Assembly: GCF_001895025.1 (NCBI RefSeq)
Contig: NZ_BCXI01000031.1
Location: 1 to 64,000 of the forward strand
Length of the DNA: 64,000 nucleotides
Direction of reading: 5' to 3'
Origin: Rhodococcus zopfii NBRC 100606 = JCM 9919
GTDB taxonomy: Bacteria > Actinomycetota > Actinomycetes > Mycobacteriales > Mycobacteriaceae
Shown here: one piece after another, positions 34,567 through 43,003 of the stretch
Position numbering within the stretch: the stretch's first letter is position 1
How the letters are laid out: each line of letters begins with the position of its first letter
Notes under the pieces: model-generated
Told to the model about the DNA's origin: nothing
What the model saw: the letters and a program-made list of their open reading frames with translations, nothing else
The model's database searches: none
Translations under genes and position numbers: made by a program

Positions 34567-35725
34567 TTCCGATGTCGAGGACTTCCGGGCCGAGTTCGTG
34601 GCCTTCCTCGACGAGAACCTGCCCGACGGTGCCGCGACCGGTGTCCGTCCCGGCTCGAGCGCGGACGTGCCGGATTGGGCCCGGCCGTGGCAGCGGCTGC
34701 AGTTCGACAACGGCTGGCTGCTCCCGGGCAACCCGCCCGAGTTCGGCGGACGCAACGCCACGATCCTGCAGCAGTACGTGCACCTGGAGGAGTTGTCCCG
34801 CCGCCGGATCTACCACAGCTTCAACCCGCAGGGGCTCGGGATCATCGCCGCGTCGATCCTGTCGTTCGGAACCCCGGAACAGAAGCAGCGCTGGGCCGTT
34901 CCGATCCTGCGTGCGGAGATCACCGCCGCTCTCGGCATGAGCGAACCCGGCGCTGGATCCGACCTCGCGGGGCTGCGCACCAGGGCGGTGCTCGACGGAG
35001 ACCACTTCGTCGTCAACGGACAGAAGGTCTGGACGTCCGGCGCCCACAATGCGGACGTACTGCTCACGTTCGTCCGCACGAATCCGGATGCGCCCAAGCA
35101 CAAGGGGATCAGCGTCCTGCTGATCCCGACCGACACCCCCGGGGTCGTGCGCCGGCCGTTCCCGTCGGTCGCCGCCTCCCACGACCTCGACTTCAACGAG
35201 GTGTTCTTCACCGACGTGCGGGTGCCCGCCGAGAACCTCATCGGTGAACTGGACGGGGGCTGGGGCGTCGCGAACGGCGCACTCGGACACGAACGTACGC
35301 TGCTGTGGCTCAGCTTCGCGGATCGCCTGCAGGATCTCGTCGAGGACTTCCGGCCCGTCACCGTGCTGGACCGCGATCGCTACGCGACCCTCGCGATGGA
35401 TCTGCAGAGCCTGCGGCTGCTGGGCTCGGCCGCGCTGGCGCGGGCCGACCGCGGCGAACAGGACGTCGCGGCCCTGTCGGTGCTCAAGCTGCTCGGATCC
35501 GAAGCGGTCCAGAGCGCGTCGGAACACGCGCTCGACGCGGCGGGGGAGGACGGTCTCGTCCATCCGGCCTGGACCGCACCGTTCAATCCGTGGAACAACG
35601 ACCATTTCTCGACCGGCTGGTTCGAGCGTTACGTCCGCAGTTTCGCGGGCACCATCGCCGGCGGCACATCCGAAATCCAGAGGACCATCGTTGCCGAGCG
35701 TGTGCTCGGCCTTCCCCGGGGGTGA
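34550..35725 (+). CDS. Acyl-CoA dehydrogenase, large subunit (pair 2)
   Basis: A 391-residue acyl-CoA dehydrogenase with MSEPGAGSDLAGL, KVWTSGAHNAD, and IAGGTSEIQRTIVAER. The MCAD-position Glu is Gly; Glu248 in GHERTLL occupies the isovaleryl-CoA dehydrogenase-type position and is the likely base. GTG at 34550 is chosen because GAGGAG lies four bases upstream and the family start VQLTFDSD follows. It probably forms a heterotetramer with the preceding protein. The next gene is a crotonase, as in the pair 1 operon. Confidence 0.9.
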   Translation: MQLTFDSDVEDFRAEFVAFLDENLPDGAATGVRPGSSADVPDWARPWQRLQFDNGWLLPGNPPEFGGRNATILQQYVHLEELSRRRIYHSFNPQGLGIIAASILSFGTPEQKQRWAVPILRAEITAALGMSEPGAGSDLAGLRTRAVLDGDHFVVNGQKVWTSGAHNADVLLTFVRTNPDAPKHKGISVLLIPTDTPGVVRRPFPSVAASHDLDFNEVFFTDVRVPAENLIGELDGGWGVANGALGHERTLLWLSFADRLQDLVEDFRPVTVLDRDRYATLAMDLQSLRLLGSAALARADRGEQDVAALSVLKLLGSEAVQSASEHALDAAGEDGLVHPAWTAPFNPWNNDHFSTGWFERYVRSFAGTIAGGTSEIQRTIVAERVLGLPRG

Positions 35726-35735
35726 GGTTCCAGCC

Positions 35736-36518
35736 GTGTACATCCAGTACGAGGTAGCCGACAAGATCGCCACGATCACGCTCGATCGTCCCGAAGCCGC
35801 CAACGCCCAGAACGCCGGGTTGCTCGACGAACTCGATGCCGCCTGGATGCGCGCCGCCGCCGATCCCGACGTGGCGGTCATCGTGTTGCGCGCCGAGGGC
35901 AAACACTTCTCCGCCGGTCACGACCTGGGCACCAAGGTCCCCGACGATCTGAAGATCACGCTCGATCTGATCTACGCCAACGAGAGCCGCCGCTACCTCG
36001 AGTACTCGTTGCGCTGGCGGAACATCCCCAAACCGTCGATCGCCGCCGTCCAGGGCCGGTGCATCGCCGGTGGTCTGCTGTTGTGCTGGCCGTGCGACCT
36101 CATCATTGCGTCCGAGGACGCATCCTTCTCCGATCCGGTGGTGCTCATGGGCATCGGAGGGGTCGAATACCACGGTCACACATGGGAGCTCGGACCTCGC
36201 AAGGCCAAGGAGATCCTGTTCACCGGACGTCCGGTCACCGCGCACGAAGCCGAGCAGACCGGGATGGTCAACAAGGTCGTGCCCCGTGACCGCCTCGACG
36301 AGGAGACCCGCGCACTCGCGACGAAGATCGCGTCGATGCCCCCGTTCGGTTTGCGGCAGGCCAAACGTGCCGTCAACCAGACCCTCGACGTGCAGGGCTT
36401 CTACGCTGCAATCCAATCGGTGTTCGACATCCATCAGACCGGCCACGGCAACGCGCTGAGCGTCGGCGGATTCCCGATTCTGGTGAGTTTGGACGAGATG
36501 AAGGCGAAACTCGAATAA
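35736..36518 (+). CDS. Enoyl-CoA hydratase/isomerase family protein
   Basis: A 260-residue crotonase: FSAGHDLG near residue 65 and GRCIAGGLLLCWPCDLIIA form the oxyanion hole. The first catalytic Glu position reads SDPVVLMG (Val), while the second Glu remains in KEILFTG. A non-hydratase reaction, such as isomerisation or C-C bond hydrolysis, is therefore possible. The GTG start at 35736 follows the dehydrogenase stop after ten bases. It ends this operon. Confidence 0.85.
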   Translation: MYIQYEVADKIATITLDRPEAANAQNAGLLDELDAAWMRAAADPDVAVIVLRAEGKHFSAGHDLGTKVPDDLKITLDLIYANESRRYLEYSLRWRNIPKPSIAAVQGRCIAGGLLLCWPCDLIIASEDASFSDPVVLMGIGGVEYHGHTWELGPRKAKEILFTGRPVTAHEAEQTGMVNKVVPRDRLDEETRALATKIASMPPFGLRQAKRAVNQTLDVQGFYAAIQSVFDIHQTGHGNALSVGGFPILVSLDEMKAKLE

Positions 36519-36681
36519 CGTCGCCCGACCCGCACTGCCGGAGCATCTGGACGGCAACGGGATTCGAGGTGCGAAAAGCCCATCCCAGGGACGGTCGGCA
36601 ACGTACTCTCGCAGGACCTGGGGGGAAGTTCCAACAAACCTTGGTGGTCGGAATCGGTCCGTCCACCGGAGAGGATCCGTC

Positions 36682-37224
36682 ATGCGCGTTTCGAACATCC
36701 GTCGTGCTGTCGCCACCTTCGGGATGGTGGCGGTCGCGGCCGCCACCATCGCGGGCTGCAGCAGCGACGACGACAGCTCCGGCGACAGCACCACGACCAC
36801 GGCGGCCACGGCGGCCACGACCACCGAGGCCACCGAGACGTCCGCGGCTGCCGCAGCCGGCGAGTCGGCGGATCCGGCGACGACCGAGGCCGTCACCAAC
36901 GCCTACGTCACGTTCTTCAATGGCTCGACCCCGCCGGCCGAGCGGGCCGCGCTCGTCGAGAACGGCGACGTGTTCCTGCCGACCCTCGAGGGCATGACCG
37001 CGAACCCGCAGGCGATGGGCACGACCGCGACGGTCGAGGGCGTGACCCTCAGCGATCCGGCGACCGCCGACGTCAAGTGGACGCTGCTCATGAACGGTGC
37101 ACCGGTGCTGCCGGACCAGTCCGGTAACGCCATCGAGCAGGACGGCCAGTGGAAGGTCAGCGCAACCACCTTCTGCACCCTGCTCGCGATCCAGGGCGGT
37201 GGCGCTCCCGTCCCCGGCTGCTGA
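36682..37224 (+). CDS. Secreted lipoprotein with MTB12-like domain
   Basis: A 180-residue lipoprotein. A signal peptide with RR leads to the lipobox TIAGC, with lipidated Cys26, then a low-complexity Asp/Ser/Thr/Ala linker to about residue 70. The C-terminal domain (AYVTFFNGSTPPAERAALV, VKWTLLMNGAPVLPD, GQWKVSATTFC) resembles the mycobacterial low-molecular-weight antigen MTB12. Function is unknown; such proteins sit in or outside the cell envelope of Mycobacteriales. It is alone, with 163 bases upstream and a strong terminator downstream, and may be unrelated to the catabolic operons. Confidence 0.85.
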   Translation: MRVSNIRRAVATFGMVAVAAATIAGCSSDDDSSGDSTTTTAATAATTTEATETSAAAAAGESADPATTEAVTNAYVTFFNGSTPPAERAALVENGDVFLPTLEGMTANPQAMGTTATVEGVTLSDPATADVKWTLLMNGAPVLPDQSGNAIEQDGQWKVSATTFCTLLAIQGGGAPVPGC

Positions 37225-37241
37225 TCCGGCGCCGACCGGAA

Positions 37242-37284
37242 CACGAACGAGGGGCGCCCGCATCGCGGGCGCCCCTCGTTCGTG
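37242..37284. terminator. Very strong bidirectional terminator hairpin
   Basis: Nineteen-base perfect arms (37242-37260, 37266-37284) with a five-base loop, between the convergent lipoprotein gene and the minus-strand operon that ends at 37300. Confidence 0.88.
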
Positions 37285-37299
37285 CGTGCGTGCGTCGCC

Positions 37300-38121
37300 C
37301 TACAGGTGGACGAGGCGCGGAGCCGAACCCGTCGAACGGATGTGGGCGCCGGCCTCGCGAGTGAGTTCGCGTGCACTGCCGAGCAACCCGTCGAGAACGA
37401 GCGCCCGGCGAATGTGCCGATGCAGATCGTGCTCGGCGGTGAATCCGATTCCGCCGAGCACCTGCTGGCAGTGACGGGCCGCCGCCAGTGCCGCCTTCCC
37501 GGCCGCGGCCTTCGCGAGCAACGACCCGAGGTCGTCGTTCGCGGTGCGCAGCGTCGCCTCGGCCCCCTCGATCGCGACGAGTGTCTCGGCGAGCCGGTGC
37601 CGCACCGCCTGGAACGACGCGACCGGCTTCCCGAACTGGGTGCGGTCCAGAGCGTGGGTTCGCGCGAGCGACAACATGGTCCGGCTCGTCCCGACGAGCC
37701 ACCAGCCGAGCGCACGACGCCCTGCCGCGATCGCGGAGGGATCGAACGCCTCGCCGGTCTCGACGGCGCGCAGCGTGATCTCCTCGTCCAACGAGGTCCC
37801 GGCCGTGGCGGACCGTTCCCACACGACCCACCGGCCGCCCGCGTACGGCAGCGGTGGGCTATCGGCGATCGGCAGCCCGGCCGCGTGCAGCACGACGTCG
37901 TTGATCACCGGCGCGTGCGCGCCGGTCTCGCCGAGCAGGCGGAACACCAACGGGATCGCGACGTCGGGCATCTCGGTGAGCATGTCGCCCCAGCCGAGAT
38001 CGGCGAGCGCCGAATCGAGTTCGGCCGCCGGTACCGAGGTCATGGTCCCGCGAAGGGCATCGCCGAGCAGCACCAGTTCGTGGTCCTGCGCGGCCTCGGC
38101 GACGGTGGCGGCGTCGGTCAT
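37300..38121 (-). CDS. Acyl-CoA dehydrogenase family, small subunit (pair 3)
   Basis: A 273-residue short chain, the smallest of the three. The C-terminal domain is seen in DRTQFGKPVASFQAVRHRL and QQVLGGIGFTAEHD; the N-terminal half is degenerate. ATG at 38121 overlaps the large-subunit stop by four bases. A long frame starting at 39060 is antisense-like noise upstream. Last gene of the operon that starts at 42967. Confidence 0.88.
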   Translation of the reverse strand: MTDAATVAEAAQDHELVLLGDALRGTMTSVPAAELDSALADLGWGDMLTEMPDVAIPLVFRLLGETGAHAPVINDVVLHAAGLPIADSPPLPYAGGRWVVWERSATAGTSLDEEITLRAVETGEAFDPSAIAAGRRALGWWLVGTSRTMLSLARTHALDRTQFGKPVASFQAVRHRLAETLVAIEGAEATLRTANDDLGSLLAKAAAGKAALAAARHCQQVLGGIGFTAEHDLHRHIRRALVLDGLLGSARELTREAGAHIRSTGSAPRLVHL

Positions 38122-39209
38122 GATTCCCTCCCCAGGTCGAGCAGCCGGCGCGCGACGATGTTGCGCTGGATCTCGGCGGTACCGCCGTAGATCGTCGCGG
38201 CCCGCGAGTACAGGAACTCCGGACGCCACACGGTGTCGTCGAGCTCGAGAACACCGGGAAGCAGGTCGCGCGCCGTGTCGAACAACTGTTGTTCGGCGCC
38301 CGCCAACAGGATCTTGTCGATCGAGGTCTCCGGTCCGAGGGCGGCCCCGTCGGCGAGGCGCTGCTGCGTGAGCCGCGAACGGCACCGCACGGTGTGCAGT
38401 GCCAGATACGCCGAGCCGAGATCGTCGTCGGCGTCGAGATCGGTCTCGTCGAGCAGCTTGTCCAGGCGGGTGAACAGATAGGCGATCCGGTGCCAGAAAC
38501 ACGTCGAGCGTTCGTGCGGCAACAGATCCATCGCGACCCGCCAGCCGTCGCCCGGCCGACCGAGCATGCGGTCGGCGGGGACCACGACGTCGTCGAAGTA
38601 CACCTCGGCGAACTCGTCGATGCCGTGCATCGTGCGCAACGGTTTGACGGTGATGCCGGGGGTGTCCATGTCGACGAAGAAGGCGGTGATCCCGTCGTGG
38701 CCGGGCGCGGTGCGGGTGAGGAGCACGCAGCGGGATGCGTACTGCGCCAGGCTGGTCCAGACCTTCTGGCCGTTGATCACCCAGTCGGCGCCACGCTGCA
38801 CGGCGCGAGTGCTCAGCGACGCCAGATCGCTGCCCGAGCCGGGCTCGGAGAAGCCCTGGCACCACTGTTCGCGACCGCTGAGGAGCAGCGGCACCATCTC
38901 GGCGGCGAGTTCGGGCCGGGCGTACGAGATCATCGTCGGGGCGAGGACCTCGATCATCGAGTAGATCCCCGGCTCGGCCAGGTCGCGGGTGGCGACCTCC
39001 TCGCCGAGCACGGCCCGCAGCACCGCGTCGCCGCCGAGGCCGCCGGCCTCGACCGGCCATCCGTACCGCATCCAGCCCGCATCGAACAGTGCCCTGCGCA
39101 CCCTGCCCAGCTGCGCGACCTGACCGTCGAGCGAATGGTCGGGCGGCGGGGTCAGGTCGTTCTCGTCGAGCCAGGCGCGCAGGTCGGCCCGGAACTCGTC
39201 GACGTTCAT
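38118..39209 (-). CDS. Acyl-CoA dehydrogenase, large subunit (pair 3)
   Basis: A 363-residue acyl-CoA dehydrogenase with WCQGFSEPGSGSDLASL, KVWTSLAQYASR and IYGGTAEIQRNIVARR. As in pairs 1 and 2, Gly replaces the MCAD-type Glu, and a Glu in PHERST (residue 233) sits at the isovaleryl-CoA dehydrogenase-type position. ATG at 39209 overlaps the SnoaL-like stop by four bases. It probably forms a heteromer with the next protein. Confidence 0.9.
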   Translation of the reverse strand: MNVDEFRADLRAWLDENDLTPPPDHSLDGQVAQLGRVRRALFDAGWMRYGWPVEAGGLGGDAVLRAVLGEEVATRDLAEPGIYSMIEVLAPTMISYARPELAAEMVPLLLSGREQWCQGFSEPGSGSDLASLSTRAVQRGADWVINGQKVWTSLAQYASRCVLLTRTAPGHDGITAFFVDMDTPGITVKPLRTMHGIDEFAEVYFDDVVVPADRMLGRPGDGWRVAMDLLPHERSTCFWHRIAYLFTRLDKLLDETDLDADDDLGSAYLALHTVRCRSRLTQQRLADGAALGPETSIDKILLAGAEQQLFDTARDLLPGVLELDDTVWRPEFLYSRAATIYGGTAEIQRNIVARRLLDLGRES

Positions 39210-39619
39210 GCCGACGGCTCGAAAGCGTGCGGGATACCCGAGTCGTGGTCGCCGCTGCGACGCTGGAAGGTCATCGAGCGGGTCTTCAGACGCCAGCCGT
39301 CCTCGGTGCGGACGTAGGTGTCGCTGTAGTACCCGATGCGCATGTTGTGGGTGGTCTGGTCGACGAAGCACAGCGGCTGGGTTCCCGTCGCGGTGTCGCC
39401 GTCGAGCTCGACGAGAGCGGTGCCCGTCATGAACAGGCCCTTCGGTGCCGCGGCGACCAGTTCGGGGAACTGGTCGAGAGTGAAGGCATCCCCGAAGGCA
39501 CTGTAGGTGCCCTCGGGGGTGAAGACCGCCATGACTCCTTCGACGTCGTTCTTGGTCATGTTGACCGCGTACTTGGCGAGGAGCTGGTTGATCTCCACGA
39601 GGTCGTCAGTTGCCGACAT
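39206..39619 (-). CDS. SnoaL/NTF2-like domain protein
   Basis: A 137-residue alpha+beta-barrel protein: N-terminal helices (LVEINQLLAKYAVNMTKND), then GVMAVFTPEGTY and the C-terminal strand pair with DTYVRTEDGWRLKTRSMTF. Proteins of this fold include SnoaL-type cyclases, ketosteroid isomerase-like enzymes, and the beta subunits of ring-hydroxylating oxygenases. With a Rieske gene in the same operon, an isomerase/dehydratase role or a structural role with the oxygenase can both be imagined. It overlaps the amidohydrolase gene by 14 bases. Confidence 0.85.
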   Translation of the reverse strand: MSATDDLVEINQLLAKYAVNMTKNDVEGVMAVFTPEGTYSAFGDAFTLDQFPELVAAAPKGLFMTGTALVELDGDTATGTQPLCFVDQTTHNMRIGYYSDTYVRTEDGWRLKTRSMTFQRRSGDHDSGIPHAFEPSA

Positions 39620-40817
39620 AGACTTTTCCGCCTTTCATCACGAACCGCACGTCCTGCGTGACGGTGATGTCCTGCAAGGGATCTCCCGGAACACCGATGA
39701 TGTCGGCGAGCAGACCCTCGGCCAGCCGGCCGCGGTCGGTGACGTCGATCAACTCGGCCGCGGTGACCGTCGCGGCGCGCAGCGCGTCCAGTTCGGACAT
39801 GCCGCGTTCGACGAGCGCGACGAGTTCGTCCGCGTTCTTGCCGTGCGGGATGGCCGGGGCGTCGGTGCCGAGCGCGATCTTCACGCCCGCCTCGTAGGCA
39901 GCCTTCACCGAGGTGCGAGCCTTGGGGAACATCTCGGCGGCCTTGGCCTGCAGATCCGGTGGTGCGTGCGAGACGTCCATCGCGTCGGCGAGCCGGGTGG
40001 TGGGAACCAGGTAGGTACCGGCGGCGACCATCTTCTCGATCGCGTCGTCGTCGACGAGGAATCCGTGTTCGATGCAGTCGATTCCGGCGGCGACGGCGGC
40101 CCGGACGGCGTCCGCACCGTGCGTGTGCGACGCGACGCGCAGACCGCGCCGGTGCGCCTCGTCGACGATCGCGCGCAGCTCCTCGTCGGAATAGTGCTGT
40201 GCGCCGGGGGTTCCGGTGTGCGACATGACGCCACCCGAGACGCACACCTTGATGAGCTGTGCCCCGTGCTTGATCTGGTAGCGCACCGCCTTGCGGACCT
40301 CGTCGACTCCGTTGGCGATGCCTTCCTCGATGGTCAGGTCCAGCACCCCGGGGGCGAACGCCGCGAACATCGTCGGATCGAGGTGACCACCGGTCGGAGT
40401 GATGGCGTGACCGGCCGGCACGACCCGCGGACCGTCGACCCAGCCGGCGTCGATGGCCTTGCCCAGTGCGACGTCGAGCAGGTAACCGCCGGTCTTGACG
40501 AACAAGCCGAGGTTGCGGACCGTCGTGAAACCGGCGCGGAGGGTGCGTCGGGCGTTGCCCACCGCGCGGAGCATGCGCAGCGGCGGGTCGTCCTGGACGG
40601 TGGAGTAGACGGGCTTCTCGCCGCGTCCACCCATGAGCAGGTTGACTTCCATGTCCATCAGGCCGGGCAGGAGGATCTGGTCGCCCAGATCGACGACCTC
40701 GCCCTCGGGTTCACCGCCGATGCCGACGATTTTGTCGCCCTCGACGCGAATGATCCCGGGACGCACTATCTGTCCGCTGTCGACGTCGAGGAGACCGGCC
40801 GCCTTGAGCGTGATCAT
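39606..40817 (-). CDS. Amidohydrolase-superfamily protein lacking the usual HxH metal motif
   Basis: A 403-residue amidohydrolase fold related to imidazolonepropionase/prolidase-type members. Strand 1, usually PG-x-x-D-x-H-x-H, reads PGLMDMEVNL, so both metal-binding histidines (positions 57 and 59) are Glu and Asn. Other ligands look intact: LIKVCVSGGV (Lys that is often carboxylated), ASHTHG, IEHG and GTDAP. It may bind one metal rather than two, or act on a C-C or ester bond of a ring-opened intermediate. Start at 40817; three bases separate it from the small-protein gene upstream. Confidence 0.85.
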   Translation of the reverse strand: MITLKAAGLLDVDSGQIVRPGIIRVEGDKIVGIGGEPEGEVVDLGDQILLPGLMDMEVNLLMGGRGEKPVYSTVQDDPPLRMLRAVGNARRTLRAGFTTVRNLGLFVKTGGYLLDVALGKAIDAGWVDGPRVVPAGHAITPTGGHLDPTMFAAFAPGVLDLTIEEGIANGVDEVRKAVRYQIKHGAQLIKVCVSGGVMSHTGTPGAQHYSDEELRAIVDEAHRRGLRVASHTHGADAVRAAVAAGIDCIEHGFLVDDDAIEKMVAAGTYLVPTTRLADAMDVSHAPPDLQAKAAEMFPKARTSVKAAYEAGVKIALGTDAPAIPHGKNADELVALVERGMSELDALRAATVTAAELIDVTDRGRLAEGLLADIIGVPGDPLQDITVTQDVRFVMKGGKVYVGN

Positions 40818-40820
40818 GGG

Positions 40821-41147
40821 CTACACCACCGGTTCGTGGGTGATGTCGGCCCAGGCTGCGCCGCTGTCGGGGACGCGGGGTTGTTTCCAGACTTCGACGG
40901 GGAAGGAGACCATGATGAGCGACTGCATCAGGTGCACGAGGGCGCGGGCGTCGTCGGGCAGGTCGTCGAGGTCGAATTTGTCGCAGTAGGTGATGGCGTC
41001 CTCGATGCGGCCGAAGGCGGCGTCGTAGAACTTCTGCATGTCGGGCATGGTCGAGGCCAGGCGCTTGGCGTAGCGTTCGGGTTCGGTGGCCAGGACCCAG
41101 TCGGTGTAGGGCTCGAGGTCGGCGAATTCAGTTGGCAGCAGCGCCAT
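40821..41147 (-). CDS. Conserved-looking small acidic protein next to the Rieske oxygenase
   Basis: A 108-residue, mostly helical protein rich in acidic and aromatic residues (FADLEPYTDWVLATEPERYA, ITYCDKFDLDDLPDDA). I do not recognise a family. ATG at 41147 is seven bases from AAGGAG; a GTG at 41150 is also possible. It overlaps the 3' end of the Rieske gene by 20 bases and is closely followed by the amidohydrolase, so it is surely co-expressed and may be an accessory subunit of the oxygenase. Confidence 0.75.
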   Translation of the reverse strand: MALLPTEFADLEPYTDWVLATEPERYAKRLASTMPDMQKFYDAAFGRIEDAITYCDKFDLDDLPDDARALVHLMQSLIMVSFPVEVWKQPRVPDSGAAWADITHEPVV

Positions 41148-42411
41148 CACGGTACTCCTTGACGTAGTCTCCGACGGTTTTGTGCAGGTGGCGGAGGAGG
41201 ATTTCCTGATCGCAGAGCGGGAAGTCGGTGACGGCGCGGGTGCCGATCATCGTCTGTGTCGCTTCGAGGGTGTTGGCGTCCTGCAGTGCGTATTCCTTGA
41301 AGGTGACCGCGGCGAGTTCGTGGGCGAGGCGTTCGCGGACGTTCTTCGGGGGCACGAAGTAGAGGTTGGCCTCGAAGATGTGGCGGTCGGGTGCAGTGGG
41401 CCAGTAGTGGTAGGTCAGGTACCAGCCCGGTGCCCAGATGAGCAGGGTCATGTTGGGGAAGAACTCCCAGGAGTCCTGGCCCCAGACGGGGTACTTGCCG
41501 GGGTTGATGCCCTCGGGCAGTTCGTCGTCCGCGAGGCCGGCGATGTCGGGGCGGTCCCAGGGTCCGAACAGGCCCGAGCGCAGGACGCGTTCGATGGGCT
41601 TGACCATGTTCAGGTCCTTGGGCGGGGCCATGCCGCCCCACGAGGAGATCATCGAGTGCGGGGACTGGATGTCGTAGTGCAGCGCTTCGTAGCCGTAGCC
41701 GGCGAGTTTTTCGGCTTCGTCCTTGGTGGCCTGCTTCATGTGCAGGATCGGGGCGTGGTAGAACTCGGCGAACGCGTCGATGAACAGTTTCCAGTTGGAA
41801 CCGATCTCGGCCTTGTAGCTGTAGACCTCGGTCATCTGGTCGAAGGGGTAGCCTTCGATGCCCTTGGCCAGCGGGCCGAGGTATTCGTCGAGGGGTTGGG
41901 CGTCGTCGTCGAGGTTGATGAAGATGAAGCCCTGCCAGATCTCGCAGCGCACGTACTTGAGGCCGAAGTTCTGCTTGTCCAGGTCGAAGAACTCGTCTTC
42001 CTGCTGGACGAAGGTCAGGTCGCCTTCGAGGCTGTAGCGCCAGGCGTGGTACTTGCAGGTGAACTGCTTGCAGCTGCCGGCGACTTCTTCGCCGGGGAAG
42101 TCGTTCCAGACCAGCTTGTTTCCGCGGTGGCGGCACACGTTGTGGAAGGCGCGGATCTCACCGTCGTTGCCCTTGACGATGATCAGTGAGGTGCCGGGGC
42201 CGGCGGAGGGCAGTTCCTTGGTGAAGTAGCTGCCCTTGCGGGGGAGCTTCTCGACACGGCCGACGTTGAGCCAGGTGCGCTTGAAGATCGCGTTGCGCTC
42301 GTCCTCGAAGAACTGCGGGTCGTACGAGTCGGTGTAGTCGACCGGTGCGGTGCCGAGTTCGGGCCAGTGCTCGGTCCAGCTGCCTTCGGCTGGTTTCGGG
42401 AAATGGGGCAC
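41128..42411 (-). CDS. Rieske non-heme iron oxygenase, alpha subunit
   Basis: A 427-residue oxygenase. The Rieske cluster ligands are C93-x-H95 and C119-x2-H122. The mononuclear iron site has H219 and H224 in EFYHAPILH; the residue three before H219, which passes electrons between neighbouring subunits and is usually Asp, is Glu216, as in carnitine oxygenase. The substrate is unknown. No beta subunit or dedicated ferredoxin is adjacent; the KshB-like reductase at 5222-6250 could supply electrons. The gene is four bases after the AhpD-like gene and overlaps the small protein gene. Confidence 0.92.
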   Translation of the reverse strand: MPHFPKPAEGSWTEHWPELGTAPVDYTDSYDPQFFEDERNAIFKRTWLNVGRVEKLPRKGSYFTKELPSAGPGTSLIIVKGNDGEIRAFHNVCRHRGNKLVWNDFPGEEVAGSCKQFTCKYHAWRYSLEGDLTFVQQEDEFFDLDKQNFGLKYVRCEIWQGFIFINLDDDAQPLDEYLGPLAKGIEGYPFDQMTEVYSYKAEIGSNWKLFIDAFAEFYHAPILHMKQATKDEAEKLAGYGYEALHYDIQSPHSMISSWGGMAPPKDLNMVKPIERVLRSGLFGPWDRPDIAGLADDELPEGINPGKYPVWGQDSWEFFPNMTLLIWAPGWYLTYHYWPTAPDRHIFEANLYFVPPKNVRERLAHELAAVTFKEYALQDANTLEATQTMIGTRAVTDFPLCDQEILLRHLHKTVGDYVKEYRDGAAAN

Positions 42412-42415
42412 GGAT

Positions 42416-42967
42416 CTACCTTTCCTGTCCGAACTCGTCGTCGTGTGCGAGTCCGATACCGAATGTGTTGAAAGCCATGGCCATGAGGCCGTAGCCGCCG
42501 ACCGTGAAGATGAAGTCCATTCGCTGACGCTTGTCGAGCCGCTCGCCGAGGGCGGTCCATGTCCGCTCGGAGAGCCGGTTCTTGTCCTCGAGTTCGTCGA
42601 CCGCGGCGAGCAGCGTGCGCTCGAACTCGTCCGTGGCCTCGCCGTGTCGTGCGGCCTCGATCTCGTCGAGGGTCAGCCCGGCTTCCTGCGCGATGGGAAC
42701 GTGGTGCTGCGATTCGTATTCGCAGTCGCGGCGGTGGGCGACGCGCAGAATCGCGAGCTCCCGCAGTCGTGGCGGCAGGGTCGACCGGTACAGCAGATAG
42801 ACGCTGAAGCCGAGGAATGCCTTGGTCAGGTCCGGGTGGTGCGCGAGCGCGGACAGGGCCGTGCCGGCTCCCTCCGGGTTCTGACGATCCCGTGCCAGCA
42901 TCCCGATGAACGCCGCACGCGTCTTGTCGTCCCACTCCTCTGCGGGTAGCGGCGGAAGCAGGGCCAT
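42416..42967 (-). CDS. Carboxymuconolactone decarboxylase / AhpD-like protein
   Basis: A 183-residue CMD-fold helical protein: LPPRLRELAILRVAHRRDCEYESQHH, shortened here, contains the family E-x7-C-x3-H type motif with one Cys only, so it is not an AhpD disulfide reductase. Related proteins act as decarboxylases, lactone hydrolases or of unknown role in actinobacterial ring degradation. The ATG at 42967 has GAGGAGG upstream; an extension to 43078 would cross the operator. It is the first gene of the seven-gene operon running to 37300. Confidence 0.87.
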   Translation of the reverse strand: MALLPPLPAEEWDDKTRAAFIGMLARDRQNPEGAGTALSALAHHPDLTKAFLGFSVYLLYRSTLPPRLRELAILRVAHRRDCEYESQHHVPIAQEAGLTLDEIEAARHGEATDEFERTLLAAVDELEDKNRLSERTWTALGERLDKRQRMDFIFTVGGYGLMAMAFNTFGIGLAHDDEFGQER

Positions 42968-42988
42968 GCACAACCTCCTCTCATCGAC

Positions 42989-43003
42989 GAGAATTACATT
43001 CTC
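42989..43003. promoter_or_regulatory. Operator-like palindrome, copy 6 (perfect)
   Basis: GAGAATTACATTCTC matches all 12 positions. It lies 21 bases upstream of the AhpD-like start, in the 344-base region shared with the divergent ABC importer operon. Confidence 0.78.

Noticed and set aside
41128-42411. Identification of the Rieske protein as KshA
   Set aside because: The Rieske and iron motifs are general and the region around the iron site (Glu bridge) differs from what I expect of KshA. The KshB-like reductase alone is not enough to name it.
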